The position numbers were made by a program, and so were the translations under genes. From assembly GCF_900090045.1 (NCBI RefSeq), contig NC_041784.1, forward strand, positions 720,501 through 784,500: a DNA stretch of 64,000 nt, read 5' to 3'. The notes below the pieces were generated by a model, which worked only from the letters and a program-made list of their open reading frames with translations, searched no databases and was not told the DNA's origin. Shown piece after piece: positions 36,101 through 45,314 of this stretch. The DNA is from Plasmodium malariae (lineage: Eukaryota; Apicomplexa; Aconoidasida; Haemosporida; Plasmodiidae). Numbering within the stretch: position 1 is the stretch's first letter; every line of letters starts with the position of its first letter.

Positions 36101-36269
36101 TTCTTTTGTCACAGAGCACGATACGCATCTTTTTTACGATTTGAAGCAATTCCTCTTATCTTCCAACAATATTGTACCCCTAGAGTTAGCCAACAACCCC
36201 GCCACCAAGGTTAAGCCGGGGACCGTTATGCAAACGCCAAAGAAAAATCAAATTCTGTACAAAAATTGA
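33189..36269 (+). CDS. DDX23: DEAD-box ATP-dependent RNA helicase DDX23/PRP28
   Basis: This is a single exon of 1026 aa. PRP28/DDX23 is the spliceosomal helicase that helps exchange U1 for U6 at the 5' splice site. The N-terminal 430 residues are charged and Glu/Lys/Arg-rich. A family-specific region follows: FNFEWDQAEDTSKNDSNPLY, GRGYIAGIDIREQRKKNNFY and DRDWRIFREDNEIYIKGG. The helicase core has the Q motif (PTPIQMQAIPIAL), motif I AETGSGKT (residues 645-652), PSRELA, TPGRL, DEAD (758-761), SAT (813-815), FVNQKK, DVAGRGID and HRIGRTGRAG (from 956). All catalytic motifs are intact. The C-terminus PGTVMQTPKKNQILYKN also fits the family. The start is the first ATG; a Met downstream would not change the domain. 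Confidence 0.97.
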   Translation: MFLFKRKESNNQEAEKKNAPANNPFQNIQKDSLDEKKENNSQNQENFKNSSKNNHEKEKNKNTEEEKETTHNSIYKGVNNSLAQYMQNDIIKKNENVKGATNTMSDEATPLNSLQKGVHKNIVRKNIERKIINLYSSSSSEGEEEAKEEAKEEANEEAKEEESKADIEATAVEGRFNEGKKNKFGGAQNETSFSTVRSNNIGVGKQNEGKKIFANITSEGEKLVFLTKKVREENRKKLERKNEIIDDTSRDLPGNSVYRRDDKRTNSLDVRQHRIKRRTERGGDGRRDDVAENEKKRKTTSVGESEHSDESEENEEGEEGEKGGRREHPSGRDKKGDGLNNNSYDNSYYSKREKERDKNRDMDKDWEEGKRLSKDDNGIDRADYTYMYAKPESHLAELNMLHVSSMEKEETLKEKELEIIKQQYLGLNKKKKKMQKPSEKFRNIFNFEWDQAEDTSKNDSNPLYQNRLEPQLLFGRGYIAGIDIREQRKKNNFYDKLVQNRINLSLKKNTECINYSQRKEYISSSTNKSIMVNSLTSNNSLCKNKSGQFIYEPKVNNIIKDIHHKHWSEKSREEMTDRDWRIFREDNEIYIKGGVVPPPIRKWEESNLSTDLLKAIKKAKYEKPTPIQMQAIPIALDMRDLIGIAETGSGKTAAFVLPMLSYVKQLPPLTYETSQDGPYALVIAPSRELAIQIYEETNKFASYCSCRTVAVVGGRNAESQAFELRRGVEIVIGTPGRLQDCLEKAYTVLNQCNYVILDEADRMMDMGFEDTVHFILDKIPTTNLKSEDDALALQEEMMTKAGHRLYRLTQMFSATMPPSVERLSRKYLRAPAYISIGDPGAGKRSIEQKLEFITEGKKKQKLQELLEIYEPPIIVFVNQKKVADIIAKSISRMKFRAVALHGGKAQEIREQTLNAFKNADFDILVATDVAGRGIDVHGVKLVINFDMPKDIESYTHRIGRTGRAGMKGLAISFVTEHDTHLFYDLKQFLLSSNNIVPLELANNPATKVKPGTVMQTPKKNQILYKN

Positions 36270-37079
36270 GCGCAGGGGAAATAGATTTAATAAAAAAGAG
36301 TCATTATGTTTATGCTTATCTTTTTTTTTTTTTTTTTTTTTTCTTTTTTGGCTAACCGAGGTGCGTGCACACACTTACACATACATACAGGAGTACATAT
36401 GTATCTCCTGGCACATCATTGAAAAAAATATGGGAGGCTTCAACATGTACAGTAAGTGCTCAATAAATCAAAGAACTAAGTTATGTGAGGGAGCACGAGA
36501 AACAGATTGCAACTGAAATAAAAATTTTGGAAGCACGTTCGATTAATCTTTCCCCAGTCGTTGTGCTCACGTAATCGTGTTCTTATCCGCTCGTCTTATC
36601 AGCCACTCGTTTGTTATCTTTTTGCTGTATTATTCCAATTTCCGTTTTATTTGCACCTCCCTCACTCCAATTAATTATTACATGTTTGTTATTTAATGAA
36701 TTTTTTTTTTCATTTTTTTAAACTTGTGTTTGTTAATTAATTTAAGCGAATTTCAAAATAAAAAAAAAAATTATGCTTTTTTTTTTTTTTTTTTTTTTTG
36801 ATGTAATTTATGTTTCATATTATTTTGAGCATGGGTCTTATTTGTCAGAAATATAATTGTAGCATGGTTGTAATGCTGTTATAATGTATGATCCCTTTTT
36901 AACTACTCTCCAACATTTTATTTTTTATTCTTTGGTACCATAATTGTCCTTTTCCTGCATTTTATTATTTTATTATTTTATTATTTTATTGTTTTACTGT
37001 TTTACTGTTTTATTGTTTTACTGCTTTGCCGTTTAGCCACTCTGCCGCTTAGCCATTTTGCCGCTTTACTGTTTTATAA

Positions 37080-37171
<92 letters not shown>
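37080..37171. repeat. TTA triplet microsatellite plus poly-T
   Basis: About 22 TTA units are followed by about 26 T. It is non-coding, in the cyclin 5' region. Confidence 0.9.
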
Positions 37172-37175
<4 letters not shown>

Positions 37176-37746
37176 ACTTGTTCTTAAGACTCCCATACAT
37201 ATAAACAATAATGCGAACGACATATCCACATTTTTGGGTAAGGAAAATCAAGTCAGTAATGAAAACACTCACGCATGTACCTTTCCACATTTTATTTTTT
37301 AAGAAGCACCAATATAATATTAGTAGTTATTTGCAATTTTTTGAATTTATAAAAAAAAGACTATTACTTTACCCTACACATGCATACAGAGTTAAAAGAA
37401 AAAAAAAAAAAAAAAAAAAATTTAAGAATATGCATACCTTTTCGCGTCATTTTCGAATTCAAAAAATATTCATTGAAATAAAAAATCACATTTGAAAATT
37501 TTTTTTTTTTTTTTTCTAGTATGATCAAGTCATGTGTGCATGCAAAAAAAAAAAAAAAAAAAAAAAATGTAGGCTGCACAAGACAGAAAAAAACAATATG
37601 TAGCAAAATAAAACGAAATAAAATAAGATAAAGTAGAATAAGGGCAGAGTAGTACTCTATAGACACTCAAAACATTTTAGAAGGCTAGCTGTGGTATTTT
37701 ATTCATGCTTTTCCCTATCCGTGAAGGTGTCCAGTAAATAAAAGAA

Positions 37747-37749
<3 letters not shown>

Positions 37750-37800
<51 letters not shown>
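37750..37800. repeat. (TA)n(TG)n dinucleotide run
   Basis: About 14 TA units pass directly into about 11 TG units, roughly 120 bp before the cyclin start. Confidence 0.9.
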
Positions 37801-37915
37801 ATGCAGTTGACCACGAGAGAATTACTTGGGCGTGAATTTTTTTTTTTTTTTTTTACTTGACTCGTTCATAAATTTTATGAAAGTTTTGCATAATCTGAGA
37901 ATAAAGCAAGGAAAA

Positions 37916-38596
37916 ATGGAGGACTACCAAGTTGAAGCAGATGTACCGAGAACTGATAAAAATTACATAATATATTTGCCAATAGTATTAGATCAGATGA
38001 TAAAAATGAGTAAAGGGGAGGGCAAAATTACAAGCTTTCATGCTTCTAAAGCACCAGATATATCTGTTAAAAATTATATCGAACGAATAGGAAAATATAT
38101 AGGATGTAGTAACGAATGTTTTGTTTTATTAATAATATATTTAGACAGAATAATTAAAATACATAAAGATATTACTTTATCATTGTTATGTATACATAGG
38201 TTAATTATAACTGCAGTGATGATATCAGCCAAATTCTTTGACGATTTATATTATTCTAATTCCTTTTATGCAAAAGTTGGAGGAGTTACAACAAAAGAGT
38301 TAAATAAATTGGAAGTTTATTTTTTAAATCTCCTTGATTATAAATTATATGTGTCATCAGAAGAATATGATTTTTACAGAAAATATATTACCTTAGCTGT
38401 TCAGAAATTTTTAAATAGAACAAAAATAAAAAAAAAAAAAAATGTTTCAGTTGTCAAACCTTATAATTTATTTAATTATAATAATGCTACTAACAAAACA
38501 AACATCATGTTCCTAAAAAATCAAGACTCCATGATGTACGATAGCAGCAAGATTTTTGCCTCTGCGCAGGACAAGAAAAAGAATTACAGAAAATGA
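37916..38596 (+). CDS. CYC3: P-type (Pho80-like) cyclin CYC3
   Basis: This single exon encodes 226 aa from the chosen ATG. The cyclin box lies at about residues 45-165: SVKNYIERIGKYIGCSNECF, LDRIIKIHKDITLSLLCIHR, IITAVMISAKFFDDLYYSNS and VGGVTTKELNKLEVYFLNLL. This is the Pho80/P-U type, where HRL.IT..M.(A/S)AKF.DD is diagnostic. Position and type match the Plasmodium cyclin described as CYC3, a partner of CDK-like kinases needed for oocyst development. ATG 37916 has the strong context GGAAAAATGG. In-frame ATGs at 37826 and 37877 are possible but would add a Phe run from poly-T. The tail after residue 180 is Lys/Asn-rich. A 36-bp minisatellite begins at the stop codon. Confidence 0.9.
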   Translation: MEDYQVEADVPRTDKNYIIYLPIVLDQMIKMSKGEGKITSFHASKAPDISVKNYIERIGKYIGCSNECFVLLIIYLDRIIKIHKDITLSLLCIHRLIITAVMISAKFFDDLYYSNSFYAKVGGVTTKELNKLEVYFLNLLDYKLYVSSEEYDFYRKYITLAVQKFLNRTKIKKKKNVSVVKPYNLFNYNNATNKTNIMFLKNQDSMMYDSSKIFASAQDKKKNYRK

Positions 38597-39060
38597 GGAA
38601 ACCACATAAATTGAGGAAATTGCAGTAAATGAGGAAACCACATAAATTGAGGAAATTGCAGTAAATGAGGAAACCACATAAATTGAGGAAATTGCAGTAA
38701 ATGAGGAAACCACATAAATTGAGGAAATTGCAGTAAATGAGGAAACCACATAAATTGAGGAAATTGCAGTAAATGGGGAAACCACATAAATTGAGGAAAT
38801 TGCAATAAATGAGGAAACTACATAAATTGAGGAAATTGCAGTAAATGAGGAAACTACATAAATTGATGAAATTGCAATAAATGAGGAAACTACATAAATT
38901 GAGGAAATTGCAGTAAATGAGGAAACTACATAAATTGATGAAATTGCAATAAATGAGGAAACTACATAAATTGAGGAAAATGCAGTAAATGAGGAAACTA
39001 CATAAATTGATGAAATTGCAGTAAATGAGGAAACTACATATATTGCGGAAATTACAAAAT
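38594..39060. repeat. 36-bp minisatellite starting at the cyclin stop codon
   Basis: About 13 copies of a 36-bp unit (TGAGGAAACCACATAAAT, then TGAGGAAATTGCAGTAAA) begin with the TGA of the cyclin gene. Each unit is two related 18-bp halves. In the cyclin frame every unit carries two or more stop codons. The opposite strand is open (FPQFMWFPHLLQ), but this is a product of the period. Later copies carry CTACAT and GATGAAAT variants. Confidence 0.93.
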
Positions 39061-40697
39061 CTGAAGAAACGACAAAAATTAAAGAAACGACAAAAATTGA
39101 AGAAATGGTAAAAATAAACGAAACGGTAAAAATAAACGAAATGGTAAAAATAAACGAAACGGTAAAAATAAACGAAATGGTAAAAATAAACGAAACGGTA
39201 AAAATAAACGAAACGGTAAAAATAAACGAAATGGTAAAAATAAACGAAATGGTAAAAATTATAAAAATTTTAAAATGAATGATTACTCACTGCGTTTGTT
39301 GCCTTACCAAGGCATCCTTTTTCTCATGTGAATAAATAAATATGAGCAAAAAAAAAAAAAAAAAAAAATATAAAGCATAGTACATAATGTATAGTACTTA
39401 GAACATACTACATAGCATATAAGACAAGTTACAATAAAATAAACGAACTTATTACATGGGACCACCACATAAGAAGTCCATACCCCCAGCAGCTTCAGCA
39501 CAGATATATCTCGTCACAAATGGAATAGGAAAATATATATATGCGTATGCTACACACCCATAGAATTACATAAATGCCAAATCTTTTCAAACTTTGAGCA
39601 CACATATACATATACATATATATATATATATATATACCCATAAACATATATTTATGTACCACTTGCTACCCACCATAACTCCGTATTTCACTCGAGCACT
39701 TTCCCTTTTATGAAACTTGTTTCATTCCTTTTACATTCCTTTAGTATTCCCTTTTTTTTTTCAAAAATGATACATATTAATATGGAGATATTAGTGCAAT
39801 AAACTATGTTCAGAGTAACTTACATATAAATTGTATATCAACAGTAATGTAAAAAAAAAAAAAATTGTATCAAAAAATGTTTTCCGGAGGAAATTAAAAA
39901 ATAATTTGAACTTTTAATTGATTGTTTTCTTTTTTCTTTTTTCTTTTTTCTTTTTTCTTTTTTTTTTTTCTCATTTCTTTTTCGCTTTTCACATTTTCTT
40001 CATTTTTTTTTCTTTTTTTTATAAAAGGTTTATACATATACTAATAAGCTTAATACGTGTACAGTTGCACTAGTACTTAATTAAAGTAAAACAGTAAGAG
40101 CAATTTTTTTTTTTTTTTTTGTTAAATAGTTGTGCATTAATGTGTGAATGCTAATGTAGTTCTTTCTGCAAATCGTTTTGAATTAGCTATCAAAAAAAAA
40201 AAAAAAAAATATATATAAATGTATGTATATATATTAAAAAAAGGAACCTACTCGTATTCATATTATTGTAACAGAATATAATACGACAAACTTGCGCAGT
40301 GGGCATATATATGTTTACATGTGTACAATGGGTAATGCATTCATATATATATATATACATATATGTAAATATATAACTACTTATATATGCATGTACACGT
40401 TTTAATTGTTTTTTAAAAAAATAGTGAAACTTCTAGCTTATAATAACTAGTTCTTAAGAAAAACTTAAACAAATTTATTCATACAAGGTAGGTAAGCTTT
40501 TTGCGATAAAAACAACGAAAGTGTTTGAGCTTGTTAGCACGTATGTACGTGTATATATATATGCTTATGTATGTACATGGGTAGTATATTCACATGTACA
40601 CTTTTTTTATTTGTGGCAATAACGAGTTCCTCTCATAAATATAAAATTTCACACAATTAGTAGTTCATTTTTTGCCGAGTTATATTTTTAAAGAACG
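38597..40697. other. Intergenic between cyclin and proteasome beta-1
   Basis: The first 660 bp are minisatellites. The rest holds TA tracts near 39616 and 40340, TTTTTTC runs (39926-39970) and poly-A/T. No gene is visible. The last part should hold the beta-1 promoter. Confidence 0.55.
39085..39260. repeat. 18-bp minisatellite (AAACGGTAAAAATAAACG)
   Basis: About nine copies of an 18-bp unit (AAACGGTAAAAATAAACG or AAATGGTAAAAATAAACG) follow the 36-bp array through a short transition with GAAACGACAAAAATT units. Confidence 0.9.
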
Positions 40698-42216
40698 ATG
40701 GAGTTATTAACGATAAATCAGAATTCAACAGATAACAAGTCAGAAGGAAATGAAAATATAATAAAACATGGTCGATCTTTTAAAAGATGGTATCCGTATA
40801 TTGATAATGGAGGGTAAAAAAGGAAAAAAAAAAAAAATAATAATAAAAAAATAATAATGATAATGATAATAATAATAATGATAATAATGATAATGATAAT
40901 AATGATAATAATGATAATAATGATAATAATGATAATAATGATAATAATGATAATAATGATAATAGCAGTGACAAGAATAATACTACAAATGTGAACACAT
41001 TTTAAAACATGTTAAGAAAAATACAAATAAATAAAACTTTTAATAAAACAAATGTCCAAATTGGTTATTCCATTATGAACAAAAATCTTGTAGCTTTTAA
41101 TTTTTTTTTTTTTTTCTTGCCATATTTTGTGGTGTATTTTATTAAATAGTATTACTAGTCTGCACTCAGTTATTTGCATTAATTTTCCCCTTTTTTTATT
41201 TCTCATTTTTTAATAGAACTGTTATCGGGTTAGCCGGTAAGGATTATGTTATTTTGGCAGCAGACACCCGTTTGTCATTATCCTATTCTATATATACAAG
41301 ATATTGCCCCAAGATATCGAAATTGTAAGGCAGCGTATTAATTTTTTTTTTTTTTTTCTATTTTTTTTGCCTATATCACATATTAGACGATTATATTTTG
41401 TGTGTACTTTGTTTTGTGCACCTTTTATATTTGCGCTTGTTTGTTTTTTTTTTTTTTTTTTTTTTTTTTTCTTAGAACTGATAAGTGTATCATCGGTTCG
41501 TCAGGGATGCAGTCAGACATAAAGACCCTTCACGCTTTATTACAAGTAAGGCAGACGAAAAAAATAAGAAGCTCTCCATTTTGCATCACTCTTGTGCATA
41601 AATGTACATATATGTGTATTTATGTATAAGTATATATATATATATACATATACATCGGCATGCACCTGCATATATACACACATGTATTGCAAATATGCAT
41701 ATATGCAAATAGTTTAGTAAATATATACATATTAAAAAAAATTTTCTCATTATTCCCTTTTTTCCCCTTTTTTTTTTTTGACAGAAAAAAATACAACTAT
41801 TCGTTTTAGAGCATGCGCATTATCCAGACATTCATGTGATAGCTAGATTGTTGTGCGTAATATTATATAGCAGAAGATTTTTCCCGTATTATACATTTAA
41901 TTTATTAGCAGGAGTAGATGAAGAGAACAAAGGGGTTTTATATAACTACGATGCTGTTGGGTCATATGGGGAAGTTACTCATTCCTGTGTTGGTAGTGGT
42001 GCAGCTCTTATTTTTCCCATATTAGATAACAGAGTAGAGCAAAAAAATCAGCTTATTAAAAATTTTAATTTTAATATGAGGAATGATATTGATTTTGTTA
42101 AGGATGCCATAACGTCAGCTACTGAAAGAGATATTTACACTGGAGATCAAACAGAAATATATATTGTCGATAAGTTAGGAATAAATACAACGACATTGGA
42201 TTTGAAGCAGGATTAG
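40698..42216 (+). CDS. Proteasome subunit beta type-1 (beta-6 position)
   Basis: Four exons join in phase: 40698-40813, 41217-41324, 41476-41545 and 41785-42216 (TAG), giving 241 aa. It is the non-catalytic beta subunit related to PSMB1 in the 20S core. Family landmarks run in order: GGTVIGLAGKDYVILAADTR from residue 38, CIIGSSGMQSDIKTLHALLQ, ARLLCVILYSRRFFPYYTFN, GVDEENKGVLYNYDAVGSYG, VGSGAALIFPILDNRVEQKN and ATERDIYTGDQTEIYIVDK. Length matches the family (about 240). All three splice phases are consistent. Intron 1 contains a GATAAT repeat. Confidence 0.96.
40842..40975. repeat. GATAAT microsatellite in beta-1 intron 1
   Basis: About 20 units of AATGATAAT/GATAAT lie in intron 40814-41216. 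A Leu/Ser open frame on the reverse strand is an artefact. Confidence 0.9.
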
Positions 42217-43501
42217 CGTGGTTACCTCTTTTTATGTGTGCACACACACGCGCCAAGGTATACATGCACGTGTTCATGCGAATATTTGCATGTATGAAAG
42301 AACATTTGCATTTCTATACATATATATATATACATAGAGTTGCATATATATGCATTTCGTTACATGTCCGTAAGGTATTTGTGTAGAAAAGGAGGAATTA
42401 CATTTTTTACATATTTCTTTTTTTCCATATATATGGACAGGTAAAATGTAAAAAATTTATTACAACGTATCGTATCCTCGATTGCAAACATTTTAAACTT
42501 TTAAAATGAACATGCGTAAACATGCGCACATATATATATACATATATATATGTATACATATGTGTGTACATTTTATACCTTTTAATTTTAATTTTTATTT
42601 TTATTTTAACTTTTTTTTTACTTGTTTTTTTTAAAATTATATATATGCATAAAATAAAAAAAAATAAAAAAAAAAAGACCTGACCATATAATATACCCGC
42701 TTAAAATGTTCTGCCTCATGTATGTATTCAAAATTTTTCTTTTAATCATCATTACAGAAAAATAAAATTTAAAATAATTTTTGCAATATCGAAATTATAA
42801 AAATAAAAAAAAATTGAAATATCGTTTACGGATAGGTGTATAATGGTACTACGTATTCACGTGCATATATGCATATGTATATGTATGCATATGTAAGTAT
42901 ATATACTGTATATATGCTGTATATATGCTGTATATATATAATCATGTATATAATGCGTTTATGCAATATTTTAACAAAGCGCTTGTGATCACTTCACTTT
43001 CGTTGAATTAAAATTTTTTCATTACGTATGTGGTGCTGAACATGCAAAAAAAAAAAAAAATAATAATAAGATAAAATAAAATAATTCTAAAAAAGTAAAA
43101 GTTAAAATAATTGTAAAAATACAAAATAAAACAAAACAAAACAAAAGCAAGGAGATGAAGCGCAAATGTGCAATTTTACTTAGAGGTTTACATACCGTTT
43201 TCCTTTAATGAACTACACTGCCATTTTATGGATATATTATTAAGCTTCTTCCCATTATTCCTAACAAGTGAGAACATTATTAACGTACTTTTAATAAATA
43301 AAATCCTTCTGTCAAATAAGTTCAAATTATACAAAAGGTGGACTCACTTTTTTTGGACATTTTATAATATATACGTATCAAAACTTGCATATGAACACTT
43401 ACATATGAACACTTACATATGAACACTTATATATATACACGTACTCATAGAAATATACATGTTATATACATATGTGTGTAAATTTCCCTTTTAAGTGCAA
43501 A
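42217..43501. other. Intergenic between beta-1 and the SWIB gene
   Basis: This contains short TA tracts, ATATGCTGTAT copies (42900-42940), poly-A tracts and repeated CATATGAACACTTA copies (43388-43432). No gene is supported. Confidence 0.55.
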
Positions 43502-43927
43502 ATGAATCATTCAAAGACGCTAATTTTAAATGCAAAAACCCCCATGCTTAGAAATAGCTATGTTAATGTGTTAAACAGATTTTATATCAGAAATCATTTC
43601 ACTACAGACAGTGATCATAAAAATAAAGGACCCGGCAAAAGTGGAAAATATGAAAATGTTAAAGAAAAAAAGCCAAATGGTCTACAAATTGATTGCGAAA
43701 TAAAAAGTCCATTAAAAGAATTTTTAAATGCAAACACTGCCTCGAGAGTTTTTGTTTTAAAATATGCCTGGAAATATATCAAGGACAATAATTTGCAAAA
43801 TCCAAACATGAAAAGAAAAATTATACCCGATGAAAAATTAAAGCAAATACTGGAAAAGGATGAAGTGGATATGCTTGAAGTTCCTAAACTATTGTTTAAA
43901 CATATGGCATCCATTCGAAAAGATTAA
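43502..43927 (+). CDS. SWIB/MDM2 domain protein, probably mitochondrial
   Basis: This single exon encodes 141 aa from ATG 43502 (context GTGCAAAATGAA). An in-frame ATG at 43472 would add ten residues. The SWIB domain covers about residues 65-138: IKSPLKEFLNANTASRVFVL, KYAWKYIKDNNLQNPNMKRK, IIPDEKLKQILEKDEVDMLE and VPKLLFKHMASI. The N-terminal 45 residues are basic, poor in acidic residues and Asn/Leu-rich (MNHSKTLILNAKTPMLRNSY), as expected for an organelle presequence. Small stand-alone SWIB proteins in plants and protists are linked to organelle nucleoids or chromatin. The function here is inferred. Confidence 0.93.
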   Translation: MNHSKTLILNAKTPMLRNSYVNVLNRFYIRNHFTTDSDHKNKGPGKSGKYENVKEKKPNGLQIDCEIKSPLKEFLNANTASRVFVLKYAWKYIKDNNLQNPNMKRKIIPDEKLKQILEKDEVDMLEVPKLLFKHMASIRKD

Positions 43928-44384
43928 AAAAATGTTCACAAGTGAACAAAAAGTCAGAAAAAATGCGCAAAAATGAGAAAAAAATAAAAACACCTGAACA
44001 AGTCATATTTTTTATTTTTTAACCTACTTGTTTTCTTCAAACTTTTTTGTAAACACATTTTTTCAAATTTTATATTTTCCTTTCTTTCGCGTTATTTTTT
44101 CGTTGAATATTTTAAAATTGCATTTTCAATAATATGTCATTATTTTCAAAATTTGATTCGAATGAACATGTTTATGTTTACACATATCCTTATTCGTAAT
44201 TCAAACGAAGGTGTTTGTAGTGTATATAGTAATATAGGCTTACAACTTTATATTTTGCACATATTTAAGTAGACAACTATAAATGAAACCCAACTGCCAA
44301 TGTACGTTTCGCGTGTAGGTGCGTACGTGTTGGGGTATGTATACATACATATATACATATACGTATATGTATATATTATATATA

Positions 44385-44417
<33 letters not shown>

Positions 44418-45314
44418 GGCCGCATATACCTACATGTACATTTAAGTACGCTTAATGTAGTTTTGTGTAAGCCCATTTGCATGTATACATATTCTTGCAC
44501 GTGTTGAAGTTAAATATTGATCTGATGTTTACGTATTGTTGATGCATACGATATGAAAGGATATCTAGGAAACTTCTCTATATTGCGTTTGTAAATTTTC
44601 TTAATTTGTTTATCTTCCTTTTTTATTTGCAAAACAGTGTAAAGGAAAATTTCACTAATCCTTTTTTTACTAGCCATATAACTATGCCCCCAAATTCCAA
44701 AAAAAAAAGAGAAAAAAATTTATGAACAACTTAGCAAAATTTTTTTTAAAATTTTATGATGATGTACCATTTTTTTGTTAAAATATATAATTATACATTA
44801 TATGAAGTTATACTTGCTATTTATTTAAAAATATATAATTTTTTGATAAATATAGAAGCGAATGATATAAACAGGAACAATACGACGGAGGAGACATAAT
44901 TTTAAGGAAAATAAGAGAAAGAAGATGGGAGAGACAAAAGAAAATAAAGGAAAGAAAATAGAGGAAATGAAATTTAATAAAATATCAAAACTTGTATGTA
45001 CGGCATAAAATATAGAAAACATCCAAGGGAATGTCAGTAACTTAATTTTTTTTGTTTCGATAAAAACTAAAAATGCGTTTTAAATTTTAAAATGATTAAA
45101 AAATTATGCACACATAATTTAAAAATAGAAACCAAAAAAAAAGTAGAAACAGTTTAAGTGGTATATAAAATTATAGACAAGGGTTATAACAGCTCACTAT
45201 AATATTATACACATAAAAAAATAAAATGTACAAGGTTTTACTGTACATATATTATGTATGTCCATATAAACATATATTCATACATGCATATATCCATGTA
45301 TCCCCATATTTGCC
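43928..45314. other. Intergenic between convergent SWIB and RAP genes
   Basis: This is about 1.4 kb with a TA-rich stretch (44345-44417) and poly-A/T. The piece 44850-45010 is purine-rich on the plus strand (MGETKENKGKKIEE frame) but has no supporting exon. It should contain both 3' UTRs. Confidence 0.5.

Larger units (their letters stand above)
36270..37915. other. Intergenic between DDX23 and the cyclin
   Basis: The first 400 bp (DDX23 3' flank) have relatively mixed sequence. The rest contains an ATTATTTT/CTGTTTTA run with GCCGCTTAGCCATTTT copies (36960-37080), a long TTA microsatellite (37080-37145) followed by poly-T, poly-A tracts and a TA-TG tract (37750-37802). No gene is supported. 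Confidence 0.55.

Noticed and set aside
44319..45022. Possible small exons between SWIB and RAP (MGETKENKGKKIEE and similar)
   Set aside because: There are no matching splice partners, no family resemblance, and the region is flanked by simple repeats.
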